Both the position numbers and the translations under genes were made by a program. A DNA stretch of 64,000 nt, from NCBI GenBank assembly GCA_025093555.1, contig JAIWNF010000048.1, positions 124,001 to 188,000 of the forward strand, read 5' to 3'. This stretch comes from Circinella umbellata (lineage: Eukaryota > Mucoromycota > Mucoromycetes > Mucorales > Lichtheimiaceae). This document shows, one piece after another, positions 36,016-48,178 of this stretch (positions are counted from its first letter, which is position 1; every line of letters begins with the position of its first letter). The notes under the pieces were generated by a model. That model had not been told where the DNA came from and searched no databases. It saw only the letters and a program-made list of their open reading frames with translations.

Positions 36016-38428
36016 TTATAAGAAAAATGTGGCAAAAAGACATACAGATGTAACCATCAATAACAAGATACTAGTACTTTGTTGAGCTGTGGTTATCATA
36101 GCATCACTTGTCGTATTTTCGTTACCGTCGCCACTATTATTATTATCATTACTATTTTCATTCTTGCCATTTTCATTTTCCCGTGGGTGCCCTGGATAAA
36201 TTTTTGCACCATCGCCATAATTACCACCGAGATAATGACCCAATACAGGTAATCCATCATCCATATCATTGATATTCAATTGTTGGCAAACAGCTGCAGA
36301 ACGCCCTGTAATCCATTCCAAAATACCAATAGTATCCTTTTGTGTTGAATTCATATTCACCACAAAATCTTGGGCTGTAAATCCTTCTGTCTGATTAACC
36401 GTAGGAGAATGACCTTTTAATGTTGAGGATCGATCCCAAGTGATATCTTCTAGTAACATGGACTTCCATGCTTCAAGAATGGGTTGTATCACACTTGGTT
36501 TAAAAAATCGCTTTACAACTGTTGTGAGGATTTGTTCAAATTCAGCTGGATAACCTTGAATTAATGCATCTTGTAGAGGTCGGGTAACATTAGCCGATTT
36601 TTTAAATTGGGCGTAAGGGACTGACATCAATTCTTTCTCTGCACCGTTGCCAAATGTTTCATCAAAGTCATATGTAATTAACGTCCATTGGTTACTTTGA
36701 GTATCTTGGTTGATATAATAATTGCTAGCCTATAAAAAATAAACCAAAAAAAAATTATTTAGTATACGCATAGAATTATTTAGCAATTACTGGTATTATA
36801 AATATTCTATTGTAGATCCGTAATGTAACAAAAACTACGGAAATCGGGATAGCAAAAAAAAAAAATCTAGCTCCATCTCTGCATAAAATGATTGTTTCAC
36901 CACATGCGAAATATAATAAAAGAAAAAGTAAAAGATATGGTTATAGTTTTTACCTGATACCAAAACCCATCCCATGATCCTGTCAAGAAATTAAAGGCCA
37001 TGTGGATTAAAGTATGTTTTGGATCTACAATTGAATCCAGTTTTTCATTTTTTGAAGCAAGACGTTTTGTCAATCCAATAAGTGGTCCCATTTCATTTGT
37101 CTTGTTCAGTTTAAGCTCTCCCTCATCCTTTGGATCGTAAATAAATTTAGAGTAAAGTGATGGGTCCTCACCAAGATAGGCTAGATTGGCTTCTTCTGTA
37201 TCACTCAGTGCATTGCCTTTGTAAGTTGGACCAGTGTATGAGTAAGAATAGTTTCCGCCGTGTAACACGTTATCAATGAAATGAGTGGAAGCATCATCGA
37301 TCATCAAGTACAACCCAAATGGTTCTCCATTGATAAAAAGACGGGTCCAACTACCAGATACAGTGGCCACACCAGCTGCTGCAAGACAATCCAAAAGTAA
37401 TTTCTCTCTCCTATATATTATGTACATTAATAAATTCACATGTATAATATATATATGAGTTCATTTTGTTTTTTCATTAGATACAGCTAGGTATCACATA
37501 TTGCTTATTAATTATACAGCATAATTAATTACGAAGAAAATAAAGAGAGCAAAAAATCGTACTGCTGTCGTAACTTACGTCATAGTCATATCTGTTGGTT
37601 CAGCACGAAGCTTAACAACACTTCGACCAAACAATAAAGGTTTTTCAGTAGCATTCTTGTTAAATTTGTCCAACTTGATTTTAAAAGACTGTTTACTAAA
37701 TTCTTTTGTAGATTGACCTGATGTCTTAATACCAGCACCTTGATAGGTATAAATTTGATTACTAGAAATGTATGTCATGTCATAGGCTTCAATGTACCCA
37801 AAATCGCCTTTTGGATTATTCATATAAGCATTGACACCAGACATATTGGCATTCAAAATAATGGTAGCAATCTCATTTGAAACATTCATACCAGTAAACA
37901 ATGCTACAAGGAACAACCAATTATATGTGATAGCAGTAGCAATAATAATATGTGTAAATGTATAAGTTAGAATACGTAGTTAGTATAGAATGATATATAG
38001 TACGTATGCGTTATTTTAAGAAAGCAACACATCAAATACATATACATACGTGGATAAATAGGATGATAGGCTTGTGGTAATGATGGAACATCATAAACTG
38101 TACGCGAACGATTAAAAAATTCGTTGCCAGTAGAAGTCGCACCCTCTTTCAATTGACGTTGCGTGGATTCAGGTTGGTTTTGATTATTACCACTATTACT
38201 AGTCAATACATATTGATATGGATTGGAAGTAAAAGGTGCTTTGCCTTGATATAAGTTTCGATACTGAGTAGCTTCTAAGGCATGAATTTGACCTTCAACA
38301 GAAACGCCTACGCCTTGAGATTCATTTGGAAATGCAATGACAGCATAGTTGATATCATCAGCCTTTGTAATAATAGATAGTAATGAAATAACAATAGTGA
38401 AAGAAAACAGATATAAATTCGTTTTCAT
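36016..38428 (-). CDS. CotH: CotH-family surface protein, copy 1
   Basis: Member of the spore-coat CotH kinase-like family. In Mucorales these are GPI-anchored cell-surface proteins, and some Rhizopus members act as invasins on host cells. Exons (minus): 38428-38050, 37903-37579, 37410-36954, 36729-36016, giving 624 aa. A signal peptide (KTNLYLFSFTIVISLLS, then Ala-Asp-Asp) comes first, then a beta-rich N-terminal region. The CotH core follows: VSNEIATIIL, a GIKTSGQSTKEF stretch, KLRAE, FGLYLMIDDAS, DGFWYQ and the metal-site-like TYDFDETFG. The C-terminus is Asn/Gly/Asp-rich, ending in a hydrophobic tail (ILLLMVTSVCLFATFFL), as for a GPI anchor signal. Several N-x-S/T sites occur. Whether this copy has invasin activity cannot be told from the sequence. 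Confidence 0.93.
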
Positions 38429-38548
38429 TATTGTCGTGGGTCACAAATATCTTTTTTTTTCTTGACAGCAAAAATGTCAAAAAAAAAGAGATAAAGAGAT
38501 AGTAAAGGAAACCCCAGCAAGAGGAATTGAAAAAGAAAATAGCTTATT

Positions 38549-38557
38549 ATATATAAA
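38549..38557 (-). promoter_or_regulatory. TATA box of CotH copy 1
   Basis: Minus strand TTATATATAA about 120 bases upstream of the CotH copy 1 start codon. Position and sequence fit a TATA element; the second CotH copy has one at a similar distance. Confidence 0.45.
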
Positions 38558-39236
38558 TATCATCAAGTAATCGGAATAAAGTTTGTTTTGCTGTGTGCTA
38601 CTGTTGTCTTGTTGTATATTGTAGTTTATAACGAATAATGTATGTTATTAATGAGCATAGATATGTTAAGTTATAACTTGCTGCGATACGTGCTCCCCCA
38701 TTTCCTATTAATAAAATGTGTGCGCGGCATTATTAATTCGCTAATCCCGGTACACTAATGAGTATAGTAGAATAAACGGAATGTTTATTTTATTACTATT
38801 ATAAATAATCCCCTTTTGTGAATAACAATAGTTATAAGCTTAGCAATTTATAATTTCATTCTTATTTTTTTAAAGAACATCAGGAACGGCGAAAAAAAAA
38901 CTTGTTTGGCTTGTTTTTATGTGTATCACCCTTCTTGCTATTCTTGGCATTTTTTTTTTAATAGACAGAAATATAAACAAAGAAATTTTTTTTTGGTTGT
39001 GTTTATGTATGGCTACACAAAAAAAAAGTAACTGGACAAAACACATTTCTGCGATGTACTGTCTTGTGCATTGTTGTGTGAAGTCACATGAGATCATTCG
39101 AGTTGTGCAGAACTCAACAAATGATTTTATTGGTTGTTTTCGAGTGGTTCGCCTCCCCATATTTTTATTTTTGAGTGAGGTGAATTTCGCTGAGGTGATT
39201 GCATAATGGCTAACATTTTCCCCACATACTCGCATA
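38558..39236. other. Upstream of CotH copy 1, no gene supported
   Basis: Overlapping frames on both strands (38870-39307 minus, 38919-39206 plus) lack splice logic or recognisable motifs. The minus frame has a Cys/Arg-rich stretch but overlaps repeat copy A. Left unassigned. Confidence 0.35.
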
Positions 39237-39866
39237 GGATTTTCATTTCCTCTACTTTTCACTATCTTGTCTTGATCAAATATGTTAGCCAAGGATGCTG
39301 TGTTCATTTTGAGATGTTAAATAACACAAATGAATTTAAACGGAATGATTATTCTATTCATAGAATACTGCAGAAGATGTTTATAATTACTCTCGCACCA
39401 TTAATCATAATCCAAAGAAACAGTCTTAATTTATTCTGGTTTATAATGACGTTGTTGAAAACAGTCTATCCATTTATTCATAATGTGAACATAAGCACAT
39501 ATTTAGAACCAGATAAGCAGTATTTATCATTGGGATTTCCAGATGATATATTTACTGGTTCTAATATTGCCACTCACGAGTAATGGTAATAATATATATT
39601 GTTAAATAGAGACAGCCATCGTAGGTCGCATACTAAATACACTGCCATGTCTTTTTTTTGTAGGAGAATTATAGCAAAGAAAAAACAAGTAAAGCAAGCG
39701 CGACACAGTCCAACAATAAATAAAAGTTATCTGCTATCGATGAAGTAAAACGGAAAGCAATAGGTCGTCGCATGGATTGCATTATATTGGTGGCTCCAAG
39801 GAACTTGGGTGTATCGAAGTAGGACCAGTTGCTGATTAAACGAAAGAGTTTAAACATGCATGTAGA
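39237..39866 (+). repeat. Copy A of the palindromic gene-family repeat (degenerate)
   Basis: Plus-strand partial copy of the family described for copy B. It shares the C-terminal exon (VNISTYLEPDKQYL... ending at the conserved CACGAGTAATGGTAATAATA) and the downstream block (GGSKELGCIEVG). Stops and indels make it non-coding. Its left flank (39237-39350) matches the outer flank of copy D (about 47690-47800), not that of B or C. From 39351 it is the inverted repeat of copy B. Confidence 0.7.
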
Positions 39867-39939
39867 GAGGGTGTGGGTTGATTGATATATTATGATAATG
39901 GTTTTGTACAATGCTTATTCTTACTGAGTACAAAGGATG

Positions 39940-42034
39940 GTGATTAATGATGATTTTTGGATCGTTTGGATGAGTGTGATGAAAATAATCTATCTTCTGA
40001 GCTTGATTCTGGCGTTGTTGTTGTGGTAGTCGTTGGTGTAGATGATGTACGTGGTAAAAATGGGTTCGGTGGTAATGTAAAAGAGCCGTGTTTAGCAACT
40101 TCCAGTGGAATTTGAGTTGTTTGATAGACTTTTAATGTAGTTTCTATCTTATTCTTTACTATTGACGCCAATTTAATAAGTGGTCCGATTCGTGCAACAT
40201 AGTCCTCCGAACAACTTGGGTAGTCAATTGCTACTGTATGTCGGATCCTTGATACATAACTCTTCGGCGAATCCATACCAAGCATTGATACTTGCTCACC
40301 TATGTTTGAATATAATTCAGTGACCGGTTGACATGAATATTAATTGTGATACACTTATCCCACCCAGAATTGTTGCTTACCAGTAATCATATAGCCTATC
40401 ATGTGTACACGTCGTACAAGTGTTGGGGCTTTTTCTACAATTTCACATAACATGTCCGTCATGACAATTGGCATCTTCATACCTACATCTTTAAACTCCT
40501 TCGTCTGATTAGCAACTGATCCTACTTCCATACACCCAAGTTCCTTAGACCCACCAATTTATATGCAATCCATGCGATGACCTATTGCTTTCCGTTTTAC
40601 TTCATCAATTGCTGATAACTTTCGCTTATTGTTGGATTGTGTCGCGCTTGCTTTACTTGTTTTTTCTTTGCTATAATTCCCCTACAAAAAAAAGACATGG
40701 CAGTGTATTTAGTATGCGACCTACGATGGCTGTCTCTATTCAACAATATATATTATTACCATTACTCGTGAGCGGCAATATTAGAACCAGTAAATATATC
40801 GTTTAATAATCCCCATAGTAGGTACTGCTTATCTGATTCTAGATATGTGCTTATGTTCACATTATGAATGAATTGATATGCTGTTTTCATCAGCGTCATT
40901 GTAAACCAGGCTTGCCAAGGTTGTTCTTTTGGATTGTGGTTAATAGTGCGAGAGTAATTATAGACATCTTCTGCAGTATTCTATGAATAGAATAGCCATT
41001 GTCGGATTAGTATCGTTTGAAAAAGAAAAAAAAAAACTGTTGTGATTTAAGGAGAGAAAGAATAATTAATCTTACCAATTCATTTAATTCATTCAATTTT
41101 TCTTCATTAGCATCATCAACAGGTACGAGTACTTTATCACCGGTCTCCTCAAGTTCTTGTATTTCTTTTTGTGTAAACACATTTTCCCAATGTTTATCAG
41201 TTAAATCAAGAATAAAAAGCTGGCTCGGACTATTTTTATATAAAAGTACCAAATCAGCCCATCCCAGCTTTATAACAAAAACGTACTGCCTTTTCTTTTA
41301 CTTACTGCCGAAAATTACAACTTGAGGCAAACTTTAGGATCTTTTCTTCAACTGATAGAACCTCTACTACTTCATTTGCTGCTGCACGTTTCGTTTCTTC
41401 CAAAATCCAAAGTTTACTTTTGTCCATTTCGTCGAATAGCTTTTGAACTCGTGCCTTTTCCTCTTCTGTTATTCCGTGATTAAGAGAACTTGTATTAAGC
41501 TTTTTCTTGGTGGTGTGAGATGTTTTCTTCGGAAGGTTTGGATTTGTAGTTGATTCATCATTATTATTGCCACTGATGCTGTTGTGCTTTTTTTTAAATT
41601 CCGCCTCAATCACTTTCCAAGATGGCTTTCGACGGATCTACATAGTTGCAAAGAGATTGATTGTTCGTTTGATTCACTTTTACTCCAAAAAACGATCATA
41701 TCAGCCAACACATTGATAAAGATAACCTACCAACTGTATTTCATCGCATCTTGTAGCTTCAATGTCTCTTGTCCATTTTGTTACTAAGTCATTAAATACA
41801 TCTCCTTCTTCATTTTCGATAATAACTTCAACAAGAGAATCGATTATTTGTTGATAAGAAATAGACACTTTTCCGTCAATGACGTTGTCGTTGTTATTAT
41901 TGTTGTTGGTTAAATTTGCTATAGCTGTTTAAAAAAGATTACAGTGAAACTACTACATTAATATATGGTCCGTGTTTAGATACGCGTATATGAAGACAAC
42001 TTGTACCTTTCTTTATATGTTCAGAACGCGCCAT
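39940..42034 (-). CDS. Copy B: most complete member of the unknown repeat family
   Basis: Spliced minus-strand model 42034-42007, 41924-41731, 41637-41306, 41229-41076, 40980-40762 keeps frame and encodes 308 aa, from MARSEHIKK to ...DIFTGSNIAAHE-stop. It is Lys/Glu-rich with SYQQIIDSLVEVIIENEEGD, RRKPSWKVIEAEFKKKH and a coiled-coil segment EEEKARVQKLFDEMDKSKLW. Downstream, after a possible intron, 40680-39944 continues to look coding (KEKTSKASATQSNNKRKLSA; GCMEVGSVANQTKEF; MIGYMITG; YVSRIRHTVAIDYPSC). An in-frame TAA follows HRMDCI (a Tyr codon in copies C and D). I do not know the family. Its spread in four local copies suggests a mobile or amplifying gene. Confidence 0.5.
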
Positions 42035-43110
42035 GTTGCGTTCTAAAACCGAGCAAAATATTTTTTGGTTAGTTATTTGTTGGGCCCCGATAACATGTAT
42101 GAGGCAAAAAAAAATTAATTGTTCTCAATTAGGAAATGACCCTAGTAGCGAGATTATTCTATTGTAAAATGATTAATTATGGGTTGGAACTTATAACTAT
42201 TAAAAAATAAAATGATAATAATAACTAGCTATTTATCATACTTACTGTAAATCTAATATTTGACCAAATTATATTGTTGAAGTAACTAAATATTATTGTT
42301 CGACATCCATTTTGCCACAGAGAGTGTTGTATTTTCCCTTTACACTCAAAGTGTCACAAATGGTACAAGTATTTTGAATGTCTTCAAGAAGATGATTATT
42401 GCTGCTGCTTCTGCTGTTGCTGCTATCTGTAAATGTTTGTAGTGCTATAATAGAATTTGGATCTGTTAATACTAAATTCTATTGCAGCTACAGTTAACAC
42501 TTTCGAAGACGTACTTATCACTCCAAATAAACTCGATTCCATAGCAGTGGATTCAATGGCAGTAGTTCGACTAATGGTAGATTCATTATTAATGGTCCGG
42601 TTGTTAACAATGTTCTTGGTAGCACTAACATAAGTAGAATTTTCATCTCTACACACGCAATCATGAACTCTCCATTAGATTTTCTCCTGGCATTAGGATT
42701 TCTTCCTTCTGTTTTTTCTCCCACGTCTTTTTTATATTGGAGTTATATTCCATTGTGACACTATTGAACCAATCCATGACACCAATAACTTTAATATTGA
42801 CGCTAATAAAGTAATAATGTATGAACTTTTTTCTCTTCTATGCTTTATGCTTACCTGTTTAAATCTCAGCAACATGTCATAGTCAAAGGTGATTGGTAAA
42901 TAAAGGTTTTGGTAATTTAGGACACAGACAGTTTGCATCAAATTTGTTCTCAACAAATATCTTACATTCGACCGTCTTCTCATCTTTCTCTTTAATGGAC
43001 AATCAACTTAACGAAACCCTCTCACTGGCTAGCCTTCTCCTAAGGAGCTCCGTTCGACAATGACATTGAATTAAATAGATTGTTTAATGTAGAACCCTCT
43101 TATGATGCAA
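42035..43110 (-). other. Coding-like fragments, family unknown
   Basis: Minus strand about 42995-42850 reads EKDEKTVECKIFVENKFDAN, then LCPKLPKPLFTNHL, ending near a GTAAGC donor. Minus strand about 42750-42500 reads SNIKKTWEKKQKEEILMPGE, followed by a Thr/Ser-rich segment with frameshifts. They may be pieces of one transposon-linked protein. A GCT/GCA-rich patch lies at 42395-42425. No complete gene. Confidence 0.3.
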
Positions 43111-43119
43111 TATGCAACT

Positions 43120-44130
43120 TGGAACATACAAAAGCCAGAACAGCAACAGCAACCTCATCAGTCAACGCCGACGTCAATTATAAAAGATATTCCTGGTTCC
43201 CATAAGCACATTGGCTGGTCACCTACATATAATTGTGATCATAGATGTAAACAGTACACGACAAGCCAGTAAAAAACGTCGAACCAATCCACCATCCCAA
43301 ACAAAAACATTGGTTATACTGCAAGACAAAAAGTCATTAAACGTGCTGATAATGATGTAGTAATACTACATATTACTGAAGTCATCATAGCCATAATCCA
43401 GTTAGTGAAGTAGATATCAGAGATTCAAGACATCCATTAGCTGCTAAGAACTGGATGGTGGGACATGTTAAACAAGACATGGATTGGAGAGGAATGAAAA
43501 AGTGATTACACTTATCAAATAAAGAAATGAATTACTTTGAAAATGAAGCAAACATAGAAAAAAAATGTTCTTCAAAAATATTATCAGCATTTCGTATACA
43601 TCGTCATGATAGCGCAAATTTGATTCAACAACGTTTAATCCGTCATTCAAGACAACATCAGTCTGGTAAGCAAAGCACAGAAACATGGGTTGGGAGCCTT
43701 AATGTAAAAGGTTATGATACGTTGTTTGGAATAATTAATGTAGCCAAAGCTGATGAAAAAGAAAAAGAGATGCTAAATGAGCTGTTACTTGTTGAGTGGA
43801 TATCCCCATAGCATAAAAAAATACTATTAAACCAGAAGGATATCATCTTGATTCTACACATAAAACCCGGGTACCACTTTGCCTGGCCGGGTTGATTGTT
43901 ATTTATTTTATTGGTCACTAAAATTGATATGACGAATAAAGTTGTCCAGTACGTTTTTTCATTACGAATTCATAATCTTTATTTACTATTCGACGTTGGC
44001 TCTCATGGCCCGAGTCAAACATCGTTTTCAGCTTACACATACTATGATTGATTGCAGTGCTATGGAAATAAATGCGATCTCGTCCACATTTGGTATGAAA
44101 GTTCAAGTACTGGCTTGCCAGTAAGATATA
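43120..44130 (+). pseudogene. MULE-like transposase remnant
   Basis: The plus-strand pieces read HSHNPVSEVDIRDSRHPLAA, then KNWMVGHVKQDMDWRGMKK followed by an in-frame TGA, then LSNKEMNYFENEANIEKK, and an IHRHDSANLIQQRLIRHSRQ helix. The last joins VGSLNVKGYDTLFGI. An HTGHxP-type zinc-ligand motif, short helix repeats and a R-x-H-x-x-D-x-x-N-L-x-Q-x-x-I segment are, from memory, typical of the region in front of the catalytic core in fungal MULE-type transposases. Further right (43930-44110) two frames show more remains (IHNLYLLFDVGSHGPSQTSF). Stops and shifts make it dead. The family call is moderate. Confidence 0.45.
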
Positions 44131-44597
44131 AATAACAAGCTTTGGAAAAGAGAATCAAGCACGTATACTATCATTCACATAGGTTTTCATGTGTTTTTTT
44201 CTAACTGCCTATTGATAGATTAAAAGCTGAATTAGTACAGCTGATTTGGATAGTTTACGTAAAAATGCTCGAGTTTATTTGAGTTTACGTAGTAATGTAT
44301 GCGACCAATTCAGTTAATTTCGGATGAATTTAAACAGCATTATCTAGTAGTGGACATCTATTATATATATTATCTAATATAATATAATGTTAAAATCTCA
44401 CAAGAGTTATAGCTAATTCACAAAAACAACTGTCATACTACGCCCCAACTGTTTTAACGCATTTAACAGATTCACTATATCAACGTACTTGATTGATATC
44501 ATTATTAAGCGTTCATTTATTTGAGTGAATTTGTGGTTCTTTTCATTGGTATCTAATATAATATTTTTAACTCAGAGACTGTTATACAGCCTTGAAC
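44131..44597. other. No gene seen
   Basis: AT-rich DNA between the transposase remnant and a GC-rich patch. No supported feature. Confidence 0.4.
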
Positions 44598-44607
44598 ACA
44601 ACTGCTA

Positions 44608-44700
44608 CTAGGCGCGAAGCGCCTTTGGAGGAGTCGAGGGGGGTTTGCGACGTAAACCGCTAAATGACCATAAGGGAAGCGAGGAAGGGCTGCTAGTTAG
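44608..44700. repeat. GC-rich hairpin element ending CTAGTTAG
   Basis: A compact GC-rich island in very AT-rich surroundings. It contains the perfect palindrome GGCGCGAAGCGCC-like core (AGGCGC-GA-AGCGCCT), a G-run and, about 60 bases on, the end GCTGCTAGTTAG. A hairpin followed by a CTAG-T end recalls Helitron termini, but the hairpin is too far from the end and no helicase is present. It may instead be the end of another repeat. Confidence 0.35.
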
Positions 44701-44734
44701 ATAATATATATATACATATACATGATGACAGGTA

Positions 44735-45070
44735 CTAAAAGTCGTGCCATCTACACGCACCCCGAGGAAAATTATTTTGACTAATCAATTTTCTCTTTTG
44801 ATAACCGGACATTTGATGGCTCAAAGGTAGTTCCAAGAAAAACAAAGCGAGCCATGACGTTTTCTTCGTTTGAAAGAATAGTGCTGTCAGCTGTTTATTA
44901 TTTTTTCTGTTACAACTCGATGGCCTTGTTACCATCATCCAACAAGATGTCCCTCTCATGGGTTGCGGCATTTTTTTAGTATAGGCATAACTGTGCCGAG
45001 TTTGTACCAGATGGCCTTGTTACCACCATCTAACAAGATGTTCCTCTCATGGGTACATGCGATTTTTAGA
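44735..45070 (-). repeat. Tandemly repeated coding-like segment (about 93-bp spacing)
   Basis: About 50 bp (44920-44970) recurs at 45013-45063 with few changes. On the minus strand both read H-E-R-(D/N)-I-L-L-D-(D/G)-G-N-K-A-I, suggesting a repeated peptide unit from a transposon-derived frame. One copy is followed by Glu-Leu-stop. The rest of the region is not recognised. Confidence 0.45.
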
Positions 45071-45770
45071 CACTAACTCACGCTGCTGATCGATGCATAT
45101 ATTCTGTTGGTAATTTGAATATTTCGTGTGTACTCACGTATTTCATTTATAGGGTTTTTTTTGACGGATCAAATCCAAGTTTATTGGTATTAAAAAAGAC
45201 ACAGGCAGGGTGAGTAAATTTGATTATGAGTTAAGACCTTTGATATATACCTCACTAGTGTATATGTAATGATTAGTTCTTCAATGTTGCTATACAAGAC
45301 CAAAGAAAATTCATACAAGGCCTCTTTTACCCAGCGATTCTAAGCATTATATTTAACATATGCATTCCAACTACTTTTCGAGAATAATAAAGGTTGTCAT
45401 TTTTTTTATGCATTAGCAAATCTATTATATGGTGTTTGAAAATGATGGAAGTTAACGCAACTGCACAGGAAAATAAATATAGAAACAACTTGTATATGAC
45501 CATTTGTACATACTGTATTTATGCACGCTTTTCCTTAAACACGTTGAACTTGTACTTAAGGTTTCTGTGTAAACGACAGCTAAGAATAAGTCGGTCTCAC
45601 TTTTATAATTGCTACTCTAACAATAACTATATAATATATGTAGAAGAATAATTTACAAGATTACTATTATGTGTCAATAACATTGGTTATTACTCAATTT
45701 TACTGGGAACTCAAAGCTCAATACATGTTTTCTCAATCATGGAATAACAGAATAGGAAAAAGCACGAGCT
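45071..45770. other. No gene seen
   Basis: One plus frame (45394-45651) has Cys/Tyr-rich, AT-driven composition and no motif. Nothing else supported. Confidence 0.4.
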
Positions 45771-46919
45771 TAAAAATTATTCGATGAAATGGACAAATAT
45801 AGTTTTTGAGTTTGGAAGAAACAAAACGTGCAGCAGTAAATGAAGTAGGAGAAACTTTATCAGTTGAAGAAAAGATGCCTTAAGTTGTAATTTTCGACGG
45901 TAAGTAGAAGAAAAAAAAACCAGTATGTTCTTGTTATAAAGTTGGTGATGGTACTTTATATAAAAATAGTGCGAGCCAGCTTTTTATTCTGGATTTAATT
46001 GATAAACATTGGGAAAATGTGTTTACACAAAAGAAATACAAGAACTTGAGGAAACTGGTGATAAAGTACTCGTACCTGTTGATGATGCTAATGAAGAAAA
46101 ATTGAATGAATTAAATGAATTGATAAGATTAATTATTCTTTTCTCTCCTTAAATCACAACAGTTTTTTCCTTTTTCAAACGATACTAATCCCGCAATGGC
46201 TATTCTATTCATGGAATATTGCAGAAGATGTCTATAATTACTCTCGCACCATTAACCATAACCCAAAAGAACAGCCTTGGCTAGCCTGGTTTACAATGAC
46301 GCTGATGAAATCAGCATATCAATTCATTCATAATGTGAACATAAGCACATATCTAGAATCAGATAAGCAGTACCTACTATGGGGATTTTCAAACGATATA
46401 TTTACTGGAACTAATATCGCCGCTCACGAGTAATAGTAATAATACATATTGTTACATAGAGACAGCCATCGTAGGTCGCATACTAAATACACTGCCATGT
46501 CTTTTTTTTTGTAGGGGAATCATAGCAAAGAAAAAACAAGTAAAGCAAGCGCGACACAGTCCAACAATAAGCGAAAGTTATCTGCAATTGATGAAGTAAA
46601 CGGAAAGAAATAGGTCATCGCATGGATTGCATATATATTGGTGGGTCTAAGGAACTTGGGTGTATGGAAGTAGGATCAGTTGCTGATAAAACGAAGAAGT
46701 TTAAAGATGCAGGTATGAAGATGCCAATCGTCATGAAGGACATGTTACGGGAAATTGTAGAAAGAGCCCCAACTTTTATATGACGTGTACACATGATAGG
46801 ATATATGATTATTGATAAGAAATACTTTTAGGTAAGGGTGTTAAGATTATTATTACTCATGTCACCCTGTTGCTAAATTATAACTAGATTTACGTGAGCG
46901 AGTATCAATGCTTGATATG
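45770..46919 (+). repeat. Copy C of the palindromic gene-family repeat (degenerate)
   Basis: Plus-strand homologue of copy B running from within its third exon (ETKRAA...VEEK), through the exon LFILDL...DKHWENVF and the segment AEDVYNYSRTINHNPKEQPW, to the block GGSKELGCMEVGS. Frameshifts break it upstream of 46201. The region 46201-46919 is the left arm of the near-perfect palindrome with copy D. Confidence 0.75.
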
Positions 46920-46968
46920 GATTTGCTACTGTATGTCGAATTCTCGATACATAACCCTTTGGCAGATT

Positions 46969-47800
46969 CATATCAAGCACTGATACTCGCTCACGTAAAT
47001 CTAGTTATAATTTAGCAACAGGGTGACATGAGTAATAATAATTTTAACACCCTTACCTAAAAGTATTTCTTATCAATAATCATATATCCTATCATGTGTA
47101 CACGTCATATAAAAGTTGGGGCTCTTTTCACAATTTCACGTAGCATATCCTTTATGACAATTGGCATCTTCATACCTGCATCTTTAAACTCCTTCGTCTG
47201 ATCAGCAACTGATCCTACTTCCATACACCCAAGTTCCTTAGACCCACCAATATATATGCAATCCATGCGATGACCTATTTCTTTCCGTTTACTTCATCAA
47301 TTGCAGATAACTTTCGCTTATTGTTGGACTGTGTCGCGCTTGCTTTACTTGTTTTTTCTTTGCTATGATTCCCCTACAAAAAAAAAGACATGGCAGTGTA
47401 TTTAGTATGCGACCTACGATGGCTGTCTCTATGTAACAATATATATTATTACTATTACTCGTGAGCGGCGATATTAGTTCCAGTAAATATATCGTTTTAA
47501 AATCCCCATAGTAGGTATTGCTTATCTGATTCTAGATATGTGCTTATGTTCACATTATGAATGAATTGATATGCTGTTTTCATCAGCGTCATTGTAAACC
47601 AGGCTAGCCAAGGCTGTTCTTTTGGATTATGGTTAATGGTACGAGAGTAATTATAGACATCTTCTGCAGTATTCTATGAATAGAATAATCATTCCGTTTA
47701 AATTCATTTGTGTTATTTAACATCTCAGAATGAACACAGCATCCTTGGCTAACATATTTGATCGAGACAAGATAGTGAAAAGTAGAGGAAATGAAAGACC
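46969..47800 (-). repeat. Copy D of the palindromic gene-family repeat
   Basis: Minus-strand copy. Positions 46969-47687 are the right arm pairing with 46201-46919; pairing positions sum to 93888 at both ends, so the arms have no net length difference. Outside the arm (47690-47800) the sequence matches the left flank of copy A rather than the flanks of B or C. It ends just downstream of the second CotH gene. Confidence 0.8.
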
Positions 47801-48178
47801 CAACGATTCCGGGTGATTTAAGACTCAGATTACCATTATGACAAATTCGAAATTCACACATCATGCAAAAATAAAATAGAGGGACACTAAAAATAAAAGG
47901 TACGTGGTGTGTTTTCTTGAGATAAAAAAAAGAAATTTGATCATAGAATACTAGTAATTTGACAATTGAATTTTTATTTTGTGTAATGTGTGAAATTGTA
48001 TAAATCATTCTTTTAAAGAATAAGGGGGGGGGGGTACTCTGAATATAGACAACAAACTATAATAATAAAACTATAATAATAAATATAACTGATAGGTAAT
48101 AAGAAACAGAAAAAATTATATAAATATATAAAAGAATTAACTTTTTTATCTAATAAAATATTATCATTTTTTTAATAT

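Noticed and set aside
39206..39583. 125-codon plus ORF as a gene
   Set aside because: It is a frame through degenerate repeat copy A; compared with copies B and C it is shifted and carries substitutions, so it is not the family's reading frame at its start.
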